Source of the DNA: Bettongia penicillata ogilbyi
Lineage: Eukaryota > Chordata > Mammalia > Diprotodontia > Potoroidae
DNA length: 64,000 nt
Direction: 5' to 3'
Assembly: GCA_023548195.1 (NCBI GenBank)
Contig: JAJHZJ010000531.1
Location: 7,861,900-7,925,899, forward strand
Shown here: piece by piece, positions 47,111 to 58,689 of the stretch
How the letters are laid out: the number at the start of each line of letters is the position of its first letter
How positions within the stretch are numbered: position 1 is the first letter of the stretch
Translations under genes and position numbers: made by a program
The notes under the pieces: model-generated
What the model was told of the DNA's origin: nothing
Databases searched by the model: none
The model's input: only the letters and a program-made list of their open reading frames with translations

Positions 47111-47484
47111 GAAGAAGCATGAAAAAGGAAACAGCAAAGAGAAGTATTAAGGGACTTACCATAAGTGAACTGTTTACATTCCTACATGGAAAGACAATAT
47201 TTGTAACTCTTAAAACTTTTCAGTATCTGGGTAGTTGGTGGGATCACACACACGCATGTACACACATGCACGCACACACACATACAGAGACAGAGAGCAC
47301 AGAGTGAATTGAATAGGATGGGACCATATCTTAAAAGAAATTAAGGTAAGTGGTGAGAGAGAAAGGTAGGGGGAAGAAAGAGGGTGAAATGGAATGGGGT
47401 AAATTATATGTCATTTAAGAGGCAAGCAGGAGACTTTTTAGTGGAGGGAAAAAGAGGAGAGCTGAGAAAAAAACAAGAAGTTTA

Positions 47485-47606
47485 CCCTCATCACATTCAA
47501 TTAAAGGAAGGAATAAAATGCACACTCATTTTGGTATGAAAACCTCCCTCATCACATTCAATTAAAGGAAGGAATAAAATGCACACTCATTTTGGTATGA
47601 AAACCT
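47485..47606. repeat. Perfect 61-bp tandem duplication in the HAL1-C 3' UTR
   Basis: Unit 1 is 47485-47545 and unit 2 is 47546-47606, identical by eye. Each starts CCCTCATCACATTCAATTAA and ends GGTATGAAAACCT. Copies A and B have one unit. Confidence 0.95.
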
Positions 47607-47648
47607 ATCTTACAGTACAGGAAAGTGGAGGAGAAGGAGATAAGCAAG

Positions 47649-47690
47649 GTGGGGGGGATGATGGAAGGGAGGGCAGTGGGAGGAGGGAGC
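47649..47690 (+). other. G-quadruplex-capable segment in the HAL1 3' UTR
   Basis: GGTGGGGGGGATGATGGAAG continues as GGAGGGCAGTGGGAGGAGGG. It holds at least four G runs of three or more with short loops on the element's RNA strand. The same block is at 32255-32292 (E) and 63535-63580 (F) on the opposite strand. Confidence 0.65.
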
Positions 47691-48170
47691 AATTTGAAGT
47701 CAACACTCAGGGAGGGACAGGATCAAAAGACAGAAGAGAAACAATGAGGGGCAGGTTAGGAGGGATGGTAATTCAGTTAGTCTTACACAACACGACTATT
47801 ATCAAAGTCATTTGCAAAACTACACAGATAGGGCCTATATTGAATTGCCTGCCTTCCCAAAGGGAATGGGTGGGGAGGGAGGGATGGGGAGAATTTGGAA
47901 CTCAAAGTTTTAGGAACAACTGTTGAGTATTGTTGTTGCTACTAGGAAATAAGAAATACAGTTAATGAGGAATAGAAAGTCATCTGGCCCTACAGGACAA
48001 AAGAGAAGATGGGGACAAGAGAAGGCAGGGATGACAGAAGAGAGGGCAGATTGGAGATAGGGAAAATTAGATTGCTCGGTGTATTGGGGTGGGGAGGGGG
48101 ATAAAAGGGGAGAAAATTTGGAACTCAAAATTTTGTGAAAATGAATGTAAAACGTTAAATAACATAAAAA

Positions 48171-49320
48171 AAAGAAAATACATTCCTAACCAAACAACAT
48201 ATGAGGCAGTTACAGAAGATGAAATTGAAAAGCTTCGTCACAGAGATTAACACAGAATAAGAAGGGAAGTAGTCAAATGGGGAAAAGATCTTCATATCAA
48301 ATTTCTCTGATAAGGGTTTGAAATCCAAGACATAAACAATTTATTACAAATAAATATGTATACACACACACACACACACACAGCCATTCCCCAATAAACA
48401 TGTGGTCAGGGGATATGAGTAAATAGGTCTCCAAAAAGAGAATTGAAAAGTATTCACAGCCACATGAAGGAATGCTCCTAATTGCTAATAATAAGGTAAA
48501 TATAAAACCGAACTCTGAAGTTTCACCTCACACTCTTTACATTGGGAAAAATGACCAAAAAATGGCAGTAGTCAATGTTGGAGGGATTATGGGATGATAT
48601 TAAATTATTGGTGAAACTGATACATTGTACAACCATTTTGGAAAACAATTGCAATTATACAAACAAAATGACTAAAATGTCCATAGTCTTTGAACTAGAG
48701 ACTGCCCTACTGGGCTTTGCCTCAAGGAAGCTATTGATAAGAAGTCCCCATAGACACGAAAATATTTATAGCAGCACTTTTTGTGATAGCAAAGAACATG
48801 AAACAAAAGTCGATGCCCATTAATTGAGGAGTCACTAAAAAGCACCATGGTCATGAATGTGATAGGATATTACCAGGCTAGAAGAAATTGTGTGTGTAAT
48901 GAATGCAGAGAATGGAAAAAATCCACATGAATTCATGCAGGGTGAAGTAAGCAGAGCCAAGAAAACAGCATACACCATACCTGCAACAGTGTTTATGGGG
49001 AAAAACAACCACACATCAAAAAATAAAATATTAGCCTAATAAAATTAAAATGATTAAGCAGGACTTGAATGATGGGCTAGGGGTAGACACTTCCAGCTCA
49101 CCTCTTCATTGAGGTAGAAGATCTGCAGGACAGGACATTAAACATGGTTTTGGAATTTTTCAGTGTATTCATCAATTGTGATGATTCCTTTTCCTCCCCC
49201 CCAAAATTGTTTGCTATATGGGATGATTCTGGGAGGGAGGAAGGGATACTTTGGATAATTATGATAGTGTAGAAAACAGAAAAGATCAATAAAAATTGAT
49301 TAAAAGAAAAAAAATGAAAA
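48171..49320 (+). repeat. Old L1 3' end, sense, after HAL1-C
   Basis: Continues the L1 of 42300-45360: CAGCCATTCCCCAATAAACA, AGCCACATGAAGGAATGCTC, GTTTCACCTCACACTCTTTA, AAAATATTTATAGCAGCAC, AGTAAGCAGAGCCAAGAAAA. A (CA)n run is at 48361-48382. Confidence 0.82.
48361..48382. repeat. (AC)n microsatellite
   Basis: Eleven ACs within the old L1. Confidence 0.9.
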
Positions 49321-49329
49321 GAAAATGCC

Positions 49330-50420
49330 CAGAGTCAAGAGATTAAATGCCTTGTTTGAGGAACAGTGAAGAGACCAGTATAACTAGATTGCAGAATATG
49401 TGCCATGGGTTGAGAAGGGGGATAGAGGGGACATATGATGTAAGGTTTAAGAAGATTAGTAAGGTAAAGATGGGGCAGGTAATGCTAGGCTTGGAATGCC
49501 AAATAGTGGATTTTTTATTTGGTTCTAGAAATAGTAGAGAGATATTGGAGTTCATTGAGTAGTGGGGTGACATGGTCAGAGCCACGCTTTTAGGAAGTTG
49601 ACTTTCACTCCTGCATGGACAATAGATTTGAATAGGGAGAGTCTGTGGCAGGGAGACCGAACAACAGGCTGTTGTAATAATCCAGTTGTTAAATGATGAG
49701 AACTTGCACCAAGGTGTTGACATTGTCAGAAGAGAGAACGGGACAGATGAGAGAGATGTTATGAGAGTGACACAATCGACAGATTTTTGCAGTATATTGG
49801 ACATGTAGAGTGAGGGGGAGAGTAAGGAGCAGAGGATGACATCTAAGTTTCAAACCCACGTGACTTGGGAGGAGTGTAGTAAACTCCAAAGTAGTAGGGA
49901 AGATAGGAAGAGGAGAAAGTTATGGGGAAAGATAGAAGTCAGCCTGGGGCTTGAGTTTTAAGATTTCTGTAAGTCATCCAACTTGAGATATGCAGTAATC
50001 GGGGATGGGAGCCTGGAAGTCACCAGAGAGGGACAGATAAGTAGGTTTAACAATTATCAGCATAGAGACGATGATGAAATCCACGGGAGCTGATAATACT
50101 ACTAACTAAAACATGAAGGCAGAGGAGGAGAGGACCCAGGACAGAGCCCTTTGGTACATCCATGCTTAGCAGACATGATCTGTATGAAACTCCTTTAAGA
50201 GACTAAGAAACAGTCATATAGATGAGGAGAAAAACTAGGATAGATTTATGTCACAAAAAATCAAGAGAGAAAAGAGGGTGATTGACAATATCAGAAGCTG
50301 CAAAGTGGTGAAGAGGGATGAGGATATAGGTCCCTAGATTTGACAATTTTTAATAACAGTAACTTAAGAGGGAAAAGTTTCAGTCTGGTGATGAGGCTGG
50401 AAGCTAAAATGTAGAGTAAA
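49330..50420 (-). repeat. L2 LINE, ~1.1 kb, antisense
   Basis: Antisense L2 RT region: GGGGTGACATGGTCAGAGCC, ACAGGCTGTTGTAATAATCC, AGGAGAGGACCCAGGACAGA, CAATATCAGAAGCTGCAAAG. The tail phrases are missing, so it is 3'-truncated. Confidence 0.88.
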
Positions 50421-50449
50421 TAAGTGCGTGACAAAAAGCTGCCTATACT

Positions 50450-51615
50450 TGTTGGTTCTTCTTCTCTCATTTGCCCCTCATCCCTTTGTAGTCAGATTTC
50501 CTTCCCTCTCCTCACTTCCCATTCTTCTTTGCTAGTTCATCATCCATATCATGCATGCCCCCTCATTATTTTTTATTCCTGGGCCCTTTTATTATTTCAT
50601 TTTATTTTTTTCCTTTTTATTTCTGTGCTGAGCCCTCCACTTCTCTGTCTGTCCTCTTGATGACTTCATCAACTTCCATGTTTGGTTTGGTGTGCTTTTG
50701 CTTTTTATAATCTCTATGCAGATATCTGCCAGATCTATGTATCTATAAAACTGAATGTCCCAGATATACCTGAGACTCAGCATGTTTAAAATAGAATTCA
50801 TTCTTTCCCTTGAAACCTTTCCTTCTTCCAAACTTCATTTCTGTTGAAAGCATCATCATTTTTCCAGGCTTTCAAGATTCTAACTTTCTGACTTCCAAGT
50901 TTCATCCTCAATTTCACACTCTCCCTTACTTTTCTTATCCAGTTAATTGCCAGATCTTTCTATTTTTGTTTCCAGAGTACCTTACTTCAAGTCCTCATCA
51001 TCTCTGGCCTAGACTACTACAGGGTTATCTTCATTAGTTTCTTTGCCTCATGTCTCCTCACTCGATTATATCATCCTCACAGCTGTTAAAAATAATTTTC
51101 TTCAAACACGCATCTGACCATGTTACTGTCCTGCTCAATAAACTCTAGGGATTCCATATTGCCTTTAGGATAATTCTTATTTGTTTATGTTTTAAAATCC
51201 TTCACAATCTAGTTCCAACCAATTTTTCTACATTTCCTACAGTCTTCCTCCTGTCTCCACTCCTTTACACTGACTGTTTTCCTAAAATATACTTCTTCAC
51301 CTCCACCTCATAAAATACCTTTTTTCTTGAAAAAGCAGCTCATACACCTTCTAGATGAAGCCTTTACTTCCCTCTCTCTGCAACAATTAATGCCCTCCTT
51401 CAAAACCTTGTAATAATTTGTATTTTATACATATTTATGGTGACTTTTCTTGCATATAACATGTAGAATCATGTTGTCTCCCCCATTAGAATGTGAACTA
51501 CTTCATAATAGGGATAATTTCATTCTTTGTGGTTTTATCCCATTGTTGATCATAGTTCCTGGTACATGTCAGGCACTTAAAAATATCAAATTCTTGTTTA
51601 AGAACATTAAACCCT
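50450..51615 (+). repeat. L3/CR1-type LINE, sense
   Basis: TGGCCTAGACTACTACAGGG, CATCTGACCATGTTACTGTC, AATAAACTCTAGGGATTCCA, CCCCCATTAGAATGTGAACT and GGTACATGTCAGGCACTTAA lie in the order of L3 ORF2 end and 3' tail. It is head-to-head with the antisense L2 at 49330-50420. Confidence 0.85.
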
Positions 51616-51619
51616 TTTT

Positions 51620-52280
51620 AGTTATAACCCTAAAGCAATGGCATATGGAAATATATTCTGCGTGTGACCTGTGTATATTTTAGTTTTGTTTATTTTAGCT
51701 TCTATCTCTTAGGAGTGTATAATTTAACTTCTTTTCCAAAGATGGAATGGAATCATCCCTGCCCCTGGGTCATTAGGTTTATGTAATATATCCTTTGGTG
51801 TTCTGAAAATTATTTGATCCAGTGGTTTTCTCTTGGATATGTCCTATTCAGACAGCAATTGTATCAGGTCCTCTACTCTCATCTCTTGTATTGAGGTGGA
51901 TCCATAGGTGTATGAGTTCTTCATTTCTCTGTATAATAATTCAGTCAGAAACTTATACAAATACCTTCCTGGTATTTGTAAATTATAAGCTAAATTATAG
52001 AAGAAAAGGAAGTTGGTGGAGGTAAGGAGCTCCTTTTCATTTCACTTCTGACCAACCCAACCTGGTGAAAAATGATTTTTGGTTTTTTGCATACTAGTGA
52101 AAAATCTACATGAAATCTTAACTTACCGCTTAACTTTTACTATACACTTTACTTACCACAGGACTGAAGTTGCTCTTTAAGCAGTGGAATTGACTGGCTT
52201 ACATCCTTTGACCAGGGACCTGAGCCTCCTTTGTCTAATAGAAATTTTAAGGTTTCTAGAATGCCTCTTTTAGTGCAGTG
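51620..52280. other. Intron, nothing recognised
   Basis: No coding or named repeat signal. Confidence 0.4.
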
Positions 52281-52282
52281 GA

Positions 52283-52890
52283 ATTACCTTTCTCTTTTTC
52301 TGTGATTTCTTTTTGGGAGAGAGAATACAATTCTTACTGTTATAAAAGAACACTTTTCTGACCTCCAGAATCAGCAAAACTTCGAAGTTTGAGAGAGTCC
52401 TTTTGTTGACCTGAGAAGGGAGCCTTTTATCTAAGAACAATTCCAGAGTTTGAAATCTACTTTTTCATTACTTTACAGTTACAGATCTTTCCTATCCTAT
52501 GTTCTCAGGTAGGGTCTAAAAAATTATCACCCTCCAGAGCTTTTTTCCTGAACTGTCCCCTAATTTACCTTTTGGTAGCTATTGGCGCCAGTTCAGAGCT
52601 AACCCCACAGTCCTTATCTCATTATAAGGAAGGAAGTATAATTTAAGCAAGTGAAAGATAGATTAATTTCCTCTGAGTCCTGAAGCAGATGAATTATCTT
52701 TCTTTCTGGGAGAGAATACAATTCTTCCTTCTACAGGAAAGAAAGAATCATTTTTCTATACTGCTGAACCAACAGTAGTACCTCAGAGTCTGAGGGTTTG
52801 ATTGTTAACTTAAGAAGAAAAACTTGTTTTGTATTACTTTGTAGTGATGTCCCTTCTCTATACCTATCCTTGTTCAAGAAGAGTGTCCTT
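52283..52890. repeat. Diverged direct repeat, ~210 bp units about 400 bp apart
   Basis: Unit 1 (about 52283-52515) and unit 2 (about 52692-52890) share GGGAGA(GA)GAATACAATTCTT, then TTTTTCT-A-CT, AGTTTGAG/AGTCTGAGGG, and TTGTTGACCTGAGAAG/TTGTTAACTTAAGAAG. Both have an ATTACTTT block and a TCTATCC-TAT block further on. The family is unknown to me. It could be old LTR sequence. Confidence 0.55.
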
Positions 52891-52899
52891 AAGTAAGGC

Positions 52900-53860
52900 A
52901 TACATTCATTTCATCTCTGAGCTAAAGTAGAAAGTTTCTTTTGATGTAGAAATGAGGTTTGGACTGTTGCCTTTAATTAAACCCTTTCTTCCATATCCTT
53001 CTTTTGTTTCCACTTCTTACTGGGAAAAAATCTTTTCCTTGAAGAAAGATACATCATGGAAACATTTACTGACAAAGCCATCTTGTTTATCTTTTGAAAT
53101 GAATATATGATAGCATTTTTGCTCCTGAATCTAATTCTAGATTAATCTTATCGTTAACTGAAGCCCCAAATCAGTAATATTATTGTTATTTGTATCCTTC
53201 CAGTATGCATATCCCCATCCCCTGAGGATGATTTAGAAGTTAGAATGATGCCTGTGACTATTGAGTTCTATTTAAATGTGTTACCACATTGAACTTAAAC
53301 AAACAAGATCAGCTTCTCTTCGAAAAATACCCTTTTTTCCCCCAAGAAAATTGAATAGGAGGATCAGTCTTTATCTCTGCTCTATTTCAAGGAAAGTGTA
53401 ACACTTTTTCTCCCAGAGCACAGGGAGAGTCACTGTGACACTAGAATTCAGGCAACTGGAACCAAAAAGGTCAAGGAAACTGGAATCCTAAGCCCCAACT
53501 AAAAAGGTCAGTGGAAGCCATAGCCCATATCTTTAATACAATCTGTGTAATCAAATGAGGTTACCTAGTTATATTTTATGGCTACTGCCCATCAAAAAAG
53601 TTAAGTCCTTGCCTATTCTGGAAACTTAGAGACCAAGTTTTTGTACATTTCTTCCTCAGTAATTCTAGCATAAAGCCTGGGAGATTTGGGCTTTTTCTTT
53701 CCTTCCCATTTATAGTTCCTTGGAAATTTACATTCTAGACCTCCTGATACCTCAAGGGCTGATATTTCTGATAGTTGAGAGATATTTTATGTTGGGTATC
53801 TATATGCAAACATTCCCAGTAATTGGGAGAATGTTTGGTTTTTGTGATTTAGACCTAGAG
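52900..53860. other. Intron, nothing recognised
   Basis: No coding or named repeat signal. Confidence 0.4.
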
Positions 53861-54038
53861 CAAGGGTTCTTAACTTTTTTTTTTTTAGTCATGAATCACT
53901 TCTCAGAACAGTATTTTTTCAATAATTGAAGGAAATGTTTAGTTGGAGGTTATTGACATAAAGAGTAATTCTTTTATTTTTCCCATCCAGATTTATGTAT
54001 GGGAAATTTATATTTGGATCCCGGGCTAAGAACTCCTG
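53861..54038. mobile_element. Small non-autonomous hAT-like DNA transposon remnant
   Basis: 178 bp. The left end CAAGGGTTCTTAAC is an imperfect inverted match to the right end GGCTAAGAACTCCTG. Flanking 8-mers ACCTAGAG and ATCTAGAA agree at 6 of 8, as expected for an old 8-bp hAT target duplication. The interior resembles a common mammalian MER-type repeat. Confidence 0.7.
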
Positions 54039-54039
54039 A

Positions 54040-56230
54040 TCTAGAAAATGCACACACTCTGTACTTCTTCTATCCATCTAGAATTTAGGTATCAGCCCCT
54101 GCTTCCTGTCCTCCCCCTTGGCTTGTCCTTCCTCTTAAGTCTCTTCATTTTGAAGAACCATGATTCATGGTTGTTGTAGCTTGCCAAATCTTGTTAATTC
54201 TCATTACTTAGATAGTTGGTTAATAATGAAGAGAATTTATTGGGCTACATACCATCTAGAATCTTTTCATCTTTCCATCCCCAGGTTTATAATGATCCTT
54301 AGGTAGCCCCAAATTATTCTCTCTCAAGAACTGAAATGGAGACAAATCTAAACCCAAGATAAAAGAAAATTTTTTTTCCCCAAACTCTGTTACCCAAATT
54401 TTAGTACAATGGAAACAGACAATTTAGTTATCTCCCAAATCTCAACACTGTGCTAACTCGATCTTCTAGATTTCATAACAGCATCAGGGGATGTTATTGC
54501 TGGCTCCACAAGGCATCCACTATGCTTTCTTTGTGGTACCAAAACTTTCAACTATACTTGTTCATGTCTATCTGTCTTCACAAGTCTCAAGGGCAGTTTA
54601 GAGTGTTTTACTTTTCAAATTCACTTCCCCAGCGTCTCATTCCTCACATCAGGTATCTGTCTGAATATTTTCTTATTGATTGGGGAGAGCACACATTCTG
54701 CTTTGAGACCCTAAGTATCTGATTTCACTTAGAAAAGGCTCTCCATCTTAACTTTTTCATAGAAAGACCATTGTGCCTCCCATAAAAATTGTCAAATAGA
54801 CATATGATAAATAAAAGAATATTTTAATCCTGTATGTGGAATCAATCAAAATTAATTGGAAATTAATTAGAAGTAGACAGTAGGATAGCAGATTGTTTGG
54901 GCTTCCAGGCCACATTATGTCTCTGAAGTAAAGGACAATGGATGACCTTGTCCAAAGATAAAAATTCAGGATTCAGATCATGGTTTAAGTTAAAATTTAA
55001 ACTGACTTGAAATTCCTTGAGAAGCCTTTCAAAGAACACAAAGCCTAAGAAATGCTTAGCTTTGGTCAGCTTCGAGTATGTAGATAGGCTTACCCTCAGT
55101 TCCTCTCATTCATAAGGTCACATTAAAATCCAAGGGCAAGGAAGACAATTTATTCTAAAACTCAGTGACTTCTGCTAGTCCATTTTGCAAGTTGAAGTCA
55201 TCAATACTGGGAGGTAGTTTTTTCTCTGCTAGATAGCTAAACATCATCAGGTTGGTGGTTCTGACACCAGAAAAGCTTACCACAGAAAATGGAAGCATTG
55301 ACAATCTGTGCCCTTGCTTTTAATACTGTTGTTTACCTGCTATCATTATGTCAATCTGATCTTCAGCATTTAGTCAGTCAAGTTGCATCTCAATACTTTT
55401 CTGCTTCCCACTAATAGAAAATCTGATTGTATATCTTCCTTGAAGTGTTTTCTTCTTGGAAAGGTTTCCAAACTCAGGTCCCCTAACAGACAAGCATCAA
55501 TTTTTTTTTTTTTTCACCAGAATCATATAAAACAAAATTATTCTCATGACTCACCCTAATTCCTCCTCAAAGTATGCAAAAGACTTGCATGTTAATGGAG
55601 ATTTTCATGTTAAACTTGTCCTCCACCAACTTGTTCTTTCCTGGGGAGATTGAGATTTCAGTTTTTCTATGGAGAGTTACTGAAGGAAAGAATAATAAAC
55701 TGACAGCACTTTGTTTCCTCTGGCTACACTCTTGTCATTCTGCTACAAGGAAATTGAACTTCCTCTCTTCTCTGAAGTTAGAACACATTTGTGGAGGCAG
55801 AAAGACCTCTCTGTTTAGAATGCACAGGTTAACCACCTGTTTTCCTTTGCCCTCTTTGTACTTCAAAACAAAATAAAACACTTTTTTTCCTTAGATATAG
55901 CTTCCTGTCAGAAATCTCTGCTTGGTTCTGCAGCTATAAGCTGCGAATCTTACTTCCTAGGATCCAACCTGAATAGTAATCTGTTGTAACAGCTGACAAG
56001 GATGATCCAGTTCATTCTTTTGAGAAACCTCATATTTAGGAATAAAACATTTTTCTCTCAAGATAGATCTTATCCCTCAAGTGGTAGTTCTAGCCCTCCT
56101 TCCCACTATTGTTTCTGAGATCAAGTCTCCTCTTATAACTTGTTTCCTTACATAATCGTTGAATTAGATTGAAAGTTATAAGTAGCATTATGAAAAAATT
56201 ATCTAAATCACGAGTAATCCTTAAAATCTA
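54040..56230. other. Intron, nothing recognised
   Basis: 2.2 kb with no coding or named repeat. Short T runs near 55500. Confidence 0.4.
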
Positions 56231-56239
56231 AATTAAAAC

Positions 56240-57490
56240 AACTCTGAAGCTATAGAGCCAAGATGGTGGGGTAGTAGGAAGAATATGGTGTACTGTTCCC
56301 TTCTGCCCCTCCCTCAGCTCCTCCAAATGAATCCAGAAAACACAGCAAACAGAATGCTGATGAGAAAATTTTTTTAAAAATCCGTGAGCTATTTTTCCAG
56401 CCTAGGTCATCATAGGAAGATAGACTCAGCTATCTTTGTGCACACTGGAGACAGGGTCAGGGGCAGGAGCATTCCTGTATGCATTCCTATGAAAAGAGAG
56501 GAACCAAACAATGATAAACGGCTTAAATTCTATTATCAGGAAATGATGCATGTATATGATGCATGTGTTGATAGGTTGATCAGAACCTATCAACAGGGAT
56601 CATAGAGGGAGGCTAATAAAAAGAAGGGAAAAGGATTGGAAGAGGAATGACCGGTGTGGGAGGTGGGAGGAAAAATGAAGAAATTATTCCACATAATCAG
56701 TGTGCTTGGAGAGATATTGGTATTGGGGAAGCAGCTGACACTTGAACCCCATTCATTGGAACTGGGCAAGGGAGGGAAAAATACACACACATACACACGC
56801 ATACACACACAGTTTAGCACAAAAATACTTTCAGCAGGAAAACAGGAGGGAAAGGGGAGAAGAAAGAGGTAAATAGGAGAACAGGTAGATTAAGAGTTTT
56901 TAGTCCAAAGGAAACAAACTGAGAATTTACAAAATTATTTATAGCAACTCTTTTTTTGTGGTAGCAAAGAATCAGAATCTGATAGGGTATCCATCATTTC
57001 GGGAATGACTGAACAAGTTATAGGGTATCCATCATTTCGGGAATGACTGAACAAGTTATGGGAGGGATATAAATGTGATGCAATACCATTGTGCTATTAG
57101 AAAAGATGAAGCTGATGATTTTGGAGAAGTTTGTATGAACTGTTAAAAATTGAGGTGAGTAGAACCAATTTATACAATGACAAGAATATTATAAAGGTAA
57201 ACAACTTTGAAAGACATAAGAAATCTGACTAATTCAATGACCAAATACAATCCCAGAGGACTTGTGATGAAACATACTGCCCACCTGCTGATAGAGATCT
57301 GATGGACTCAGAGTGTAACAGATTGAGATATATTTTGGGCAGACATGGCCATTGTGGGGATTTGGGTTTGTTTGTTTGTTTGTTTGTTTGTTTTAATGTA
57401 ATAGAGATTTTGTTTTTTCTTTCAACGAGGGGAGAGGGGGACTGGGAAAGGTCAGGGGATTTTTCGTTGTTTGAAAAAAATAAAGAATTG
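56240..57490 (+). repeat. L1, sense, internally deleted: 5' start joined to 3' end
   Basis: Starts GAGCCAAGATGGTGGGGTAG, the L1/HAL1-type 5' end. From about 56930 it reads as an L1 3' end (TTATTTATAGCAACTC, GTGCTATTAGAAAAGATGA, AGTAGAACCAATTTATACAA) to AAAAAAATAAAG. ORF1 and nearly all of ORF2 are missing. A CA-rich tract lies at 56783-56810 and a (TTTG)n at 57368-57392. Confidence 0.6.
56983..57058. repeat. Perfect 38-bp tandem duplication in the L1 3' end
   Basis: Two identical units (56983-57020, 57021-57058) starting TAGGGTATCCATCATTTCGG and ending GAACAAGTTA. Confidence 0.95.
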
Positions 57491-57499
57491 AATTGGAAG

Positions 57500-58515
57500 C
57501 TAAAGAACTTATCCACAAAAGGGTTGTCAGTAATGGGAGAAATATGCCCCTTTCCTGATTAACCTGATTTCTGTGGAAATCTACTGGACCAAAAGCTTTT
57601 CTGGAACTCCAAGTGGTATATGATATATTGGTGAAGAAACAGATTTAGTGGTAAGTAATGAGGATCTATCAGTCAGGTAATTCCTACTTAATATTGTACT
57701 CAGTGAACATGCAATACGTATTTCTAATCAGCAAATATATATTAGAAGATGGTGAATTTATGACATAATATGAAACTTAAGCATGTTACATTCTTCTTCC
57801 ATCACTTTTAGTATTCTTGCCTGTATGTATCCTTTTCAGAGAAGGCAAGGTTTTGAGCTTATAAACTTCTGACTTATCCTTTATATCATGTTCAGATTAA
57901 ACTCTGAACATGAATACAGCTTGGTTTCTTTTTTTTTTTTCTTTTACACCCATAACCTTGGTATAGTCTCTTAACATTCACCCACTAGAAGGGAATGCAT
58001 ATATTGAAGCTGTGTTGTGACTTTTCAGGTCTTTTAAAAATAACTGTTAAAGGCAGCCTAAAGGGAGAGAGCAGGAGCCTCAAATACTTTAATAGACCCA
58101 CATCAGAAGTTCAGGTCATAGACTGTCCCTGACTGCTTCTCCTGTGTGATTCTTGTCAGATCCTCAGTACATCCTCTGTGGAGGCTCTGCTCAATGTGTT
58201 CAGGGCCTTCTCTGGGTCTTTTAATAGTTTACGGATACCAAGACAACCCGAGGACTGTCTCTCTGTCATCCTTCAACTTTGTTCCACAATGAGTTATCAT
58301 GTCCTCATTGTGGGTATTGTAACTGTTTCCTACAAGCCAATTTTCTGGGGTCATGTACTGCAGTCCACTTAAAATTGCTGCATGTTTTTTCATGCCCCTT
58401 GAATTAAACTACCTTTTTGAGTTTTTTCAGATGATGTTCAGTTACTCAGCTTGTATAATGGAAAGAAATTTTTCCCAATTGAGAAGACGAAGTTAGAGAA
58501 AGATTATTGATGTCA
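57500..58515. other. Intron, nothing recognised
   Basis: 58140-58375 is more GC-rich and has a 64-codon frame (MEALLNVFRAFSGSF) that I do not recognise. It may be an old repeat. Confidence 0.35.
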
Positions 58516-58519
58516 TGAT

Positions 58520-58637
58520 GTTTGAATGAGTGAATGAAAAAGTGGTTATTAAATGCTATATTTAATATAAAATACTATGTGTCTCATATTATGCAAGCCA
58601 CTGGAGATACGGATACTAAAGTTAGGTAGTTTTCAAG
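58520..58637 (-). repeat. L2/L3 3' end, antisense
   Basis: AGTGGTTATTAAATGCTATA and CCACTGGAGATACGGATACT are antisense CR1-clade tail phrases. Confidence 0.65.
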
Positions 58638-58683
58638 GAGCACGTAATAGGGAGGGAGCACGTAATAGGGAGGGAGCACGTAA
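58638..58683. repeat. 18-bp tandem repeat, 2.5 copies
   Basis: GAGCACGTAATAGGGAGG at 58638-58655 and 58656-58673, then a partial third. Confidence 0.92.
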
Positions 58684-58689
58684 AGAGAA

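Larger units (their letters stand above)
45361..48170 (+). mobile_element. HAL1 (half-L1) retrotransposon copy C, full length
   Basis: Same plan as B: 5' end GGGGAGGAGCCAAGATGGCA, 5' UTR to 46020, ORF1 46021-47110, CA-rich microsatellite at 47247-47285, G-rich 3' UTR, and an end in AATGTAAAACGTTAAATAAC plus an A tail. No ORF2. It is inserted in an old L1 in the same direction. Target duplication is unclear (a possible AAAGAAA-ATA with one indel). A perfect 61-bp tandem duplication lies in the 3' UTR. Confidence 0.88.

Noticed and set aside
49343..49804. A minus-strand frame of 153 codons
   Set aside because: It is a decayed piece of L2 ORF2, not a host gene.
58178..58372. A 64-codon frame in a more GC-rich stretch
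   Set aside because: No domain, no splice context tied to GALNT1 and no recognised homologue. It is more likely an old repeat.
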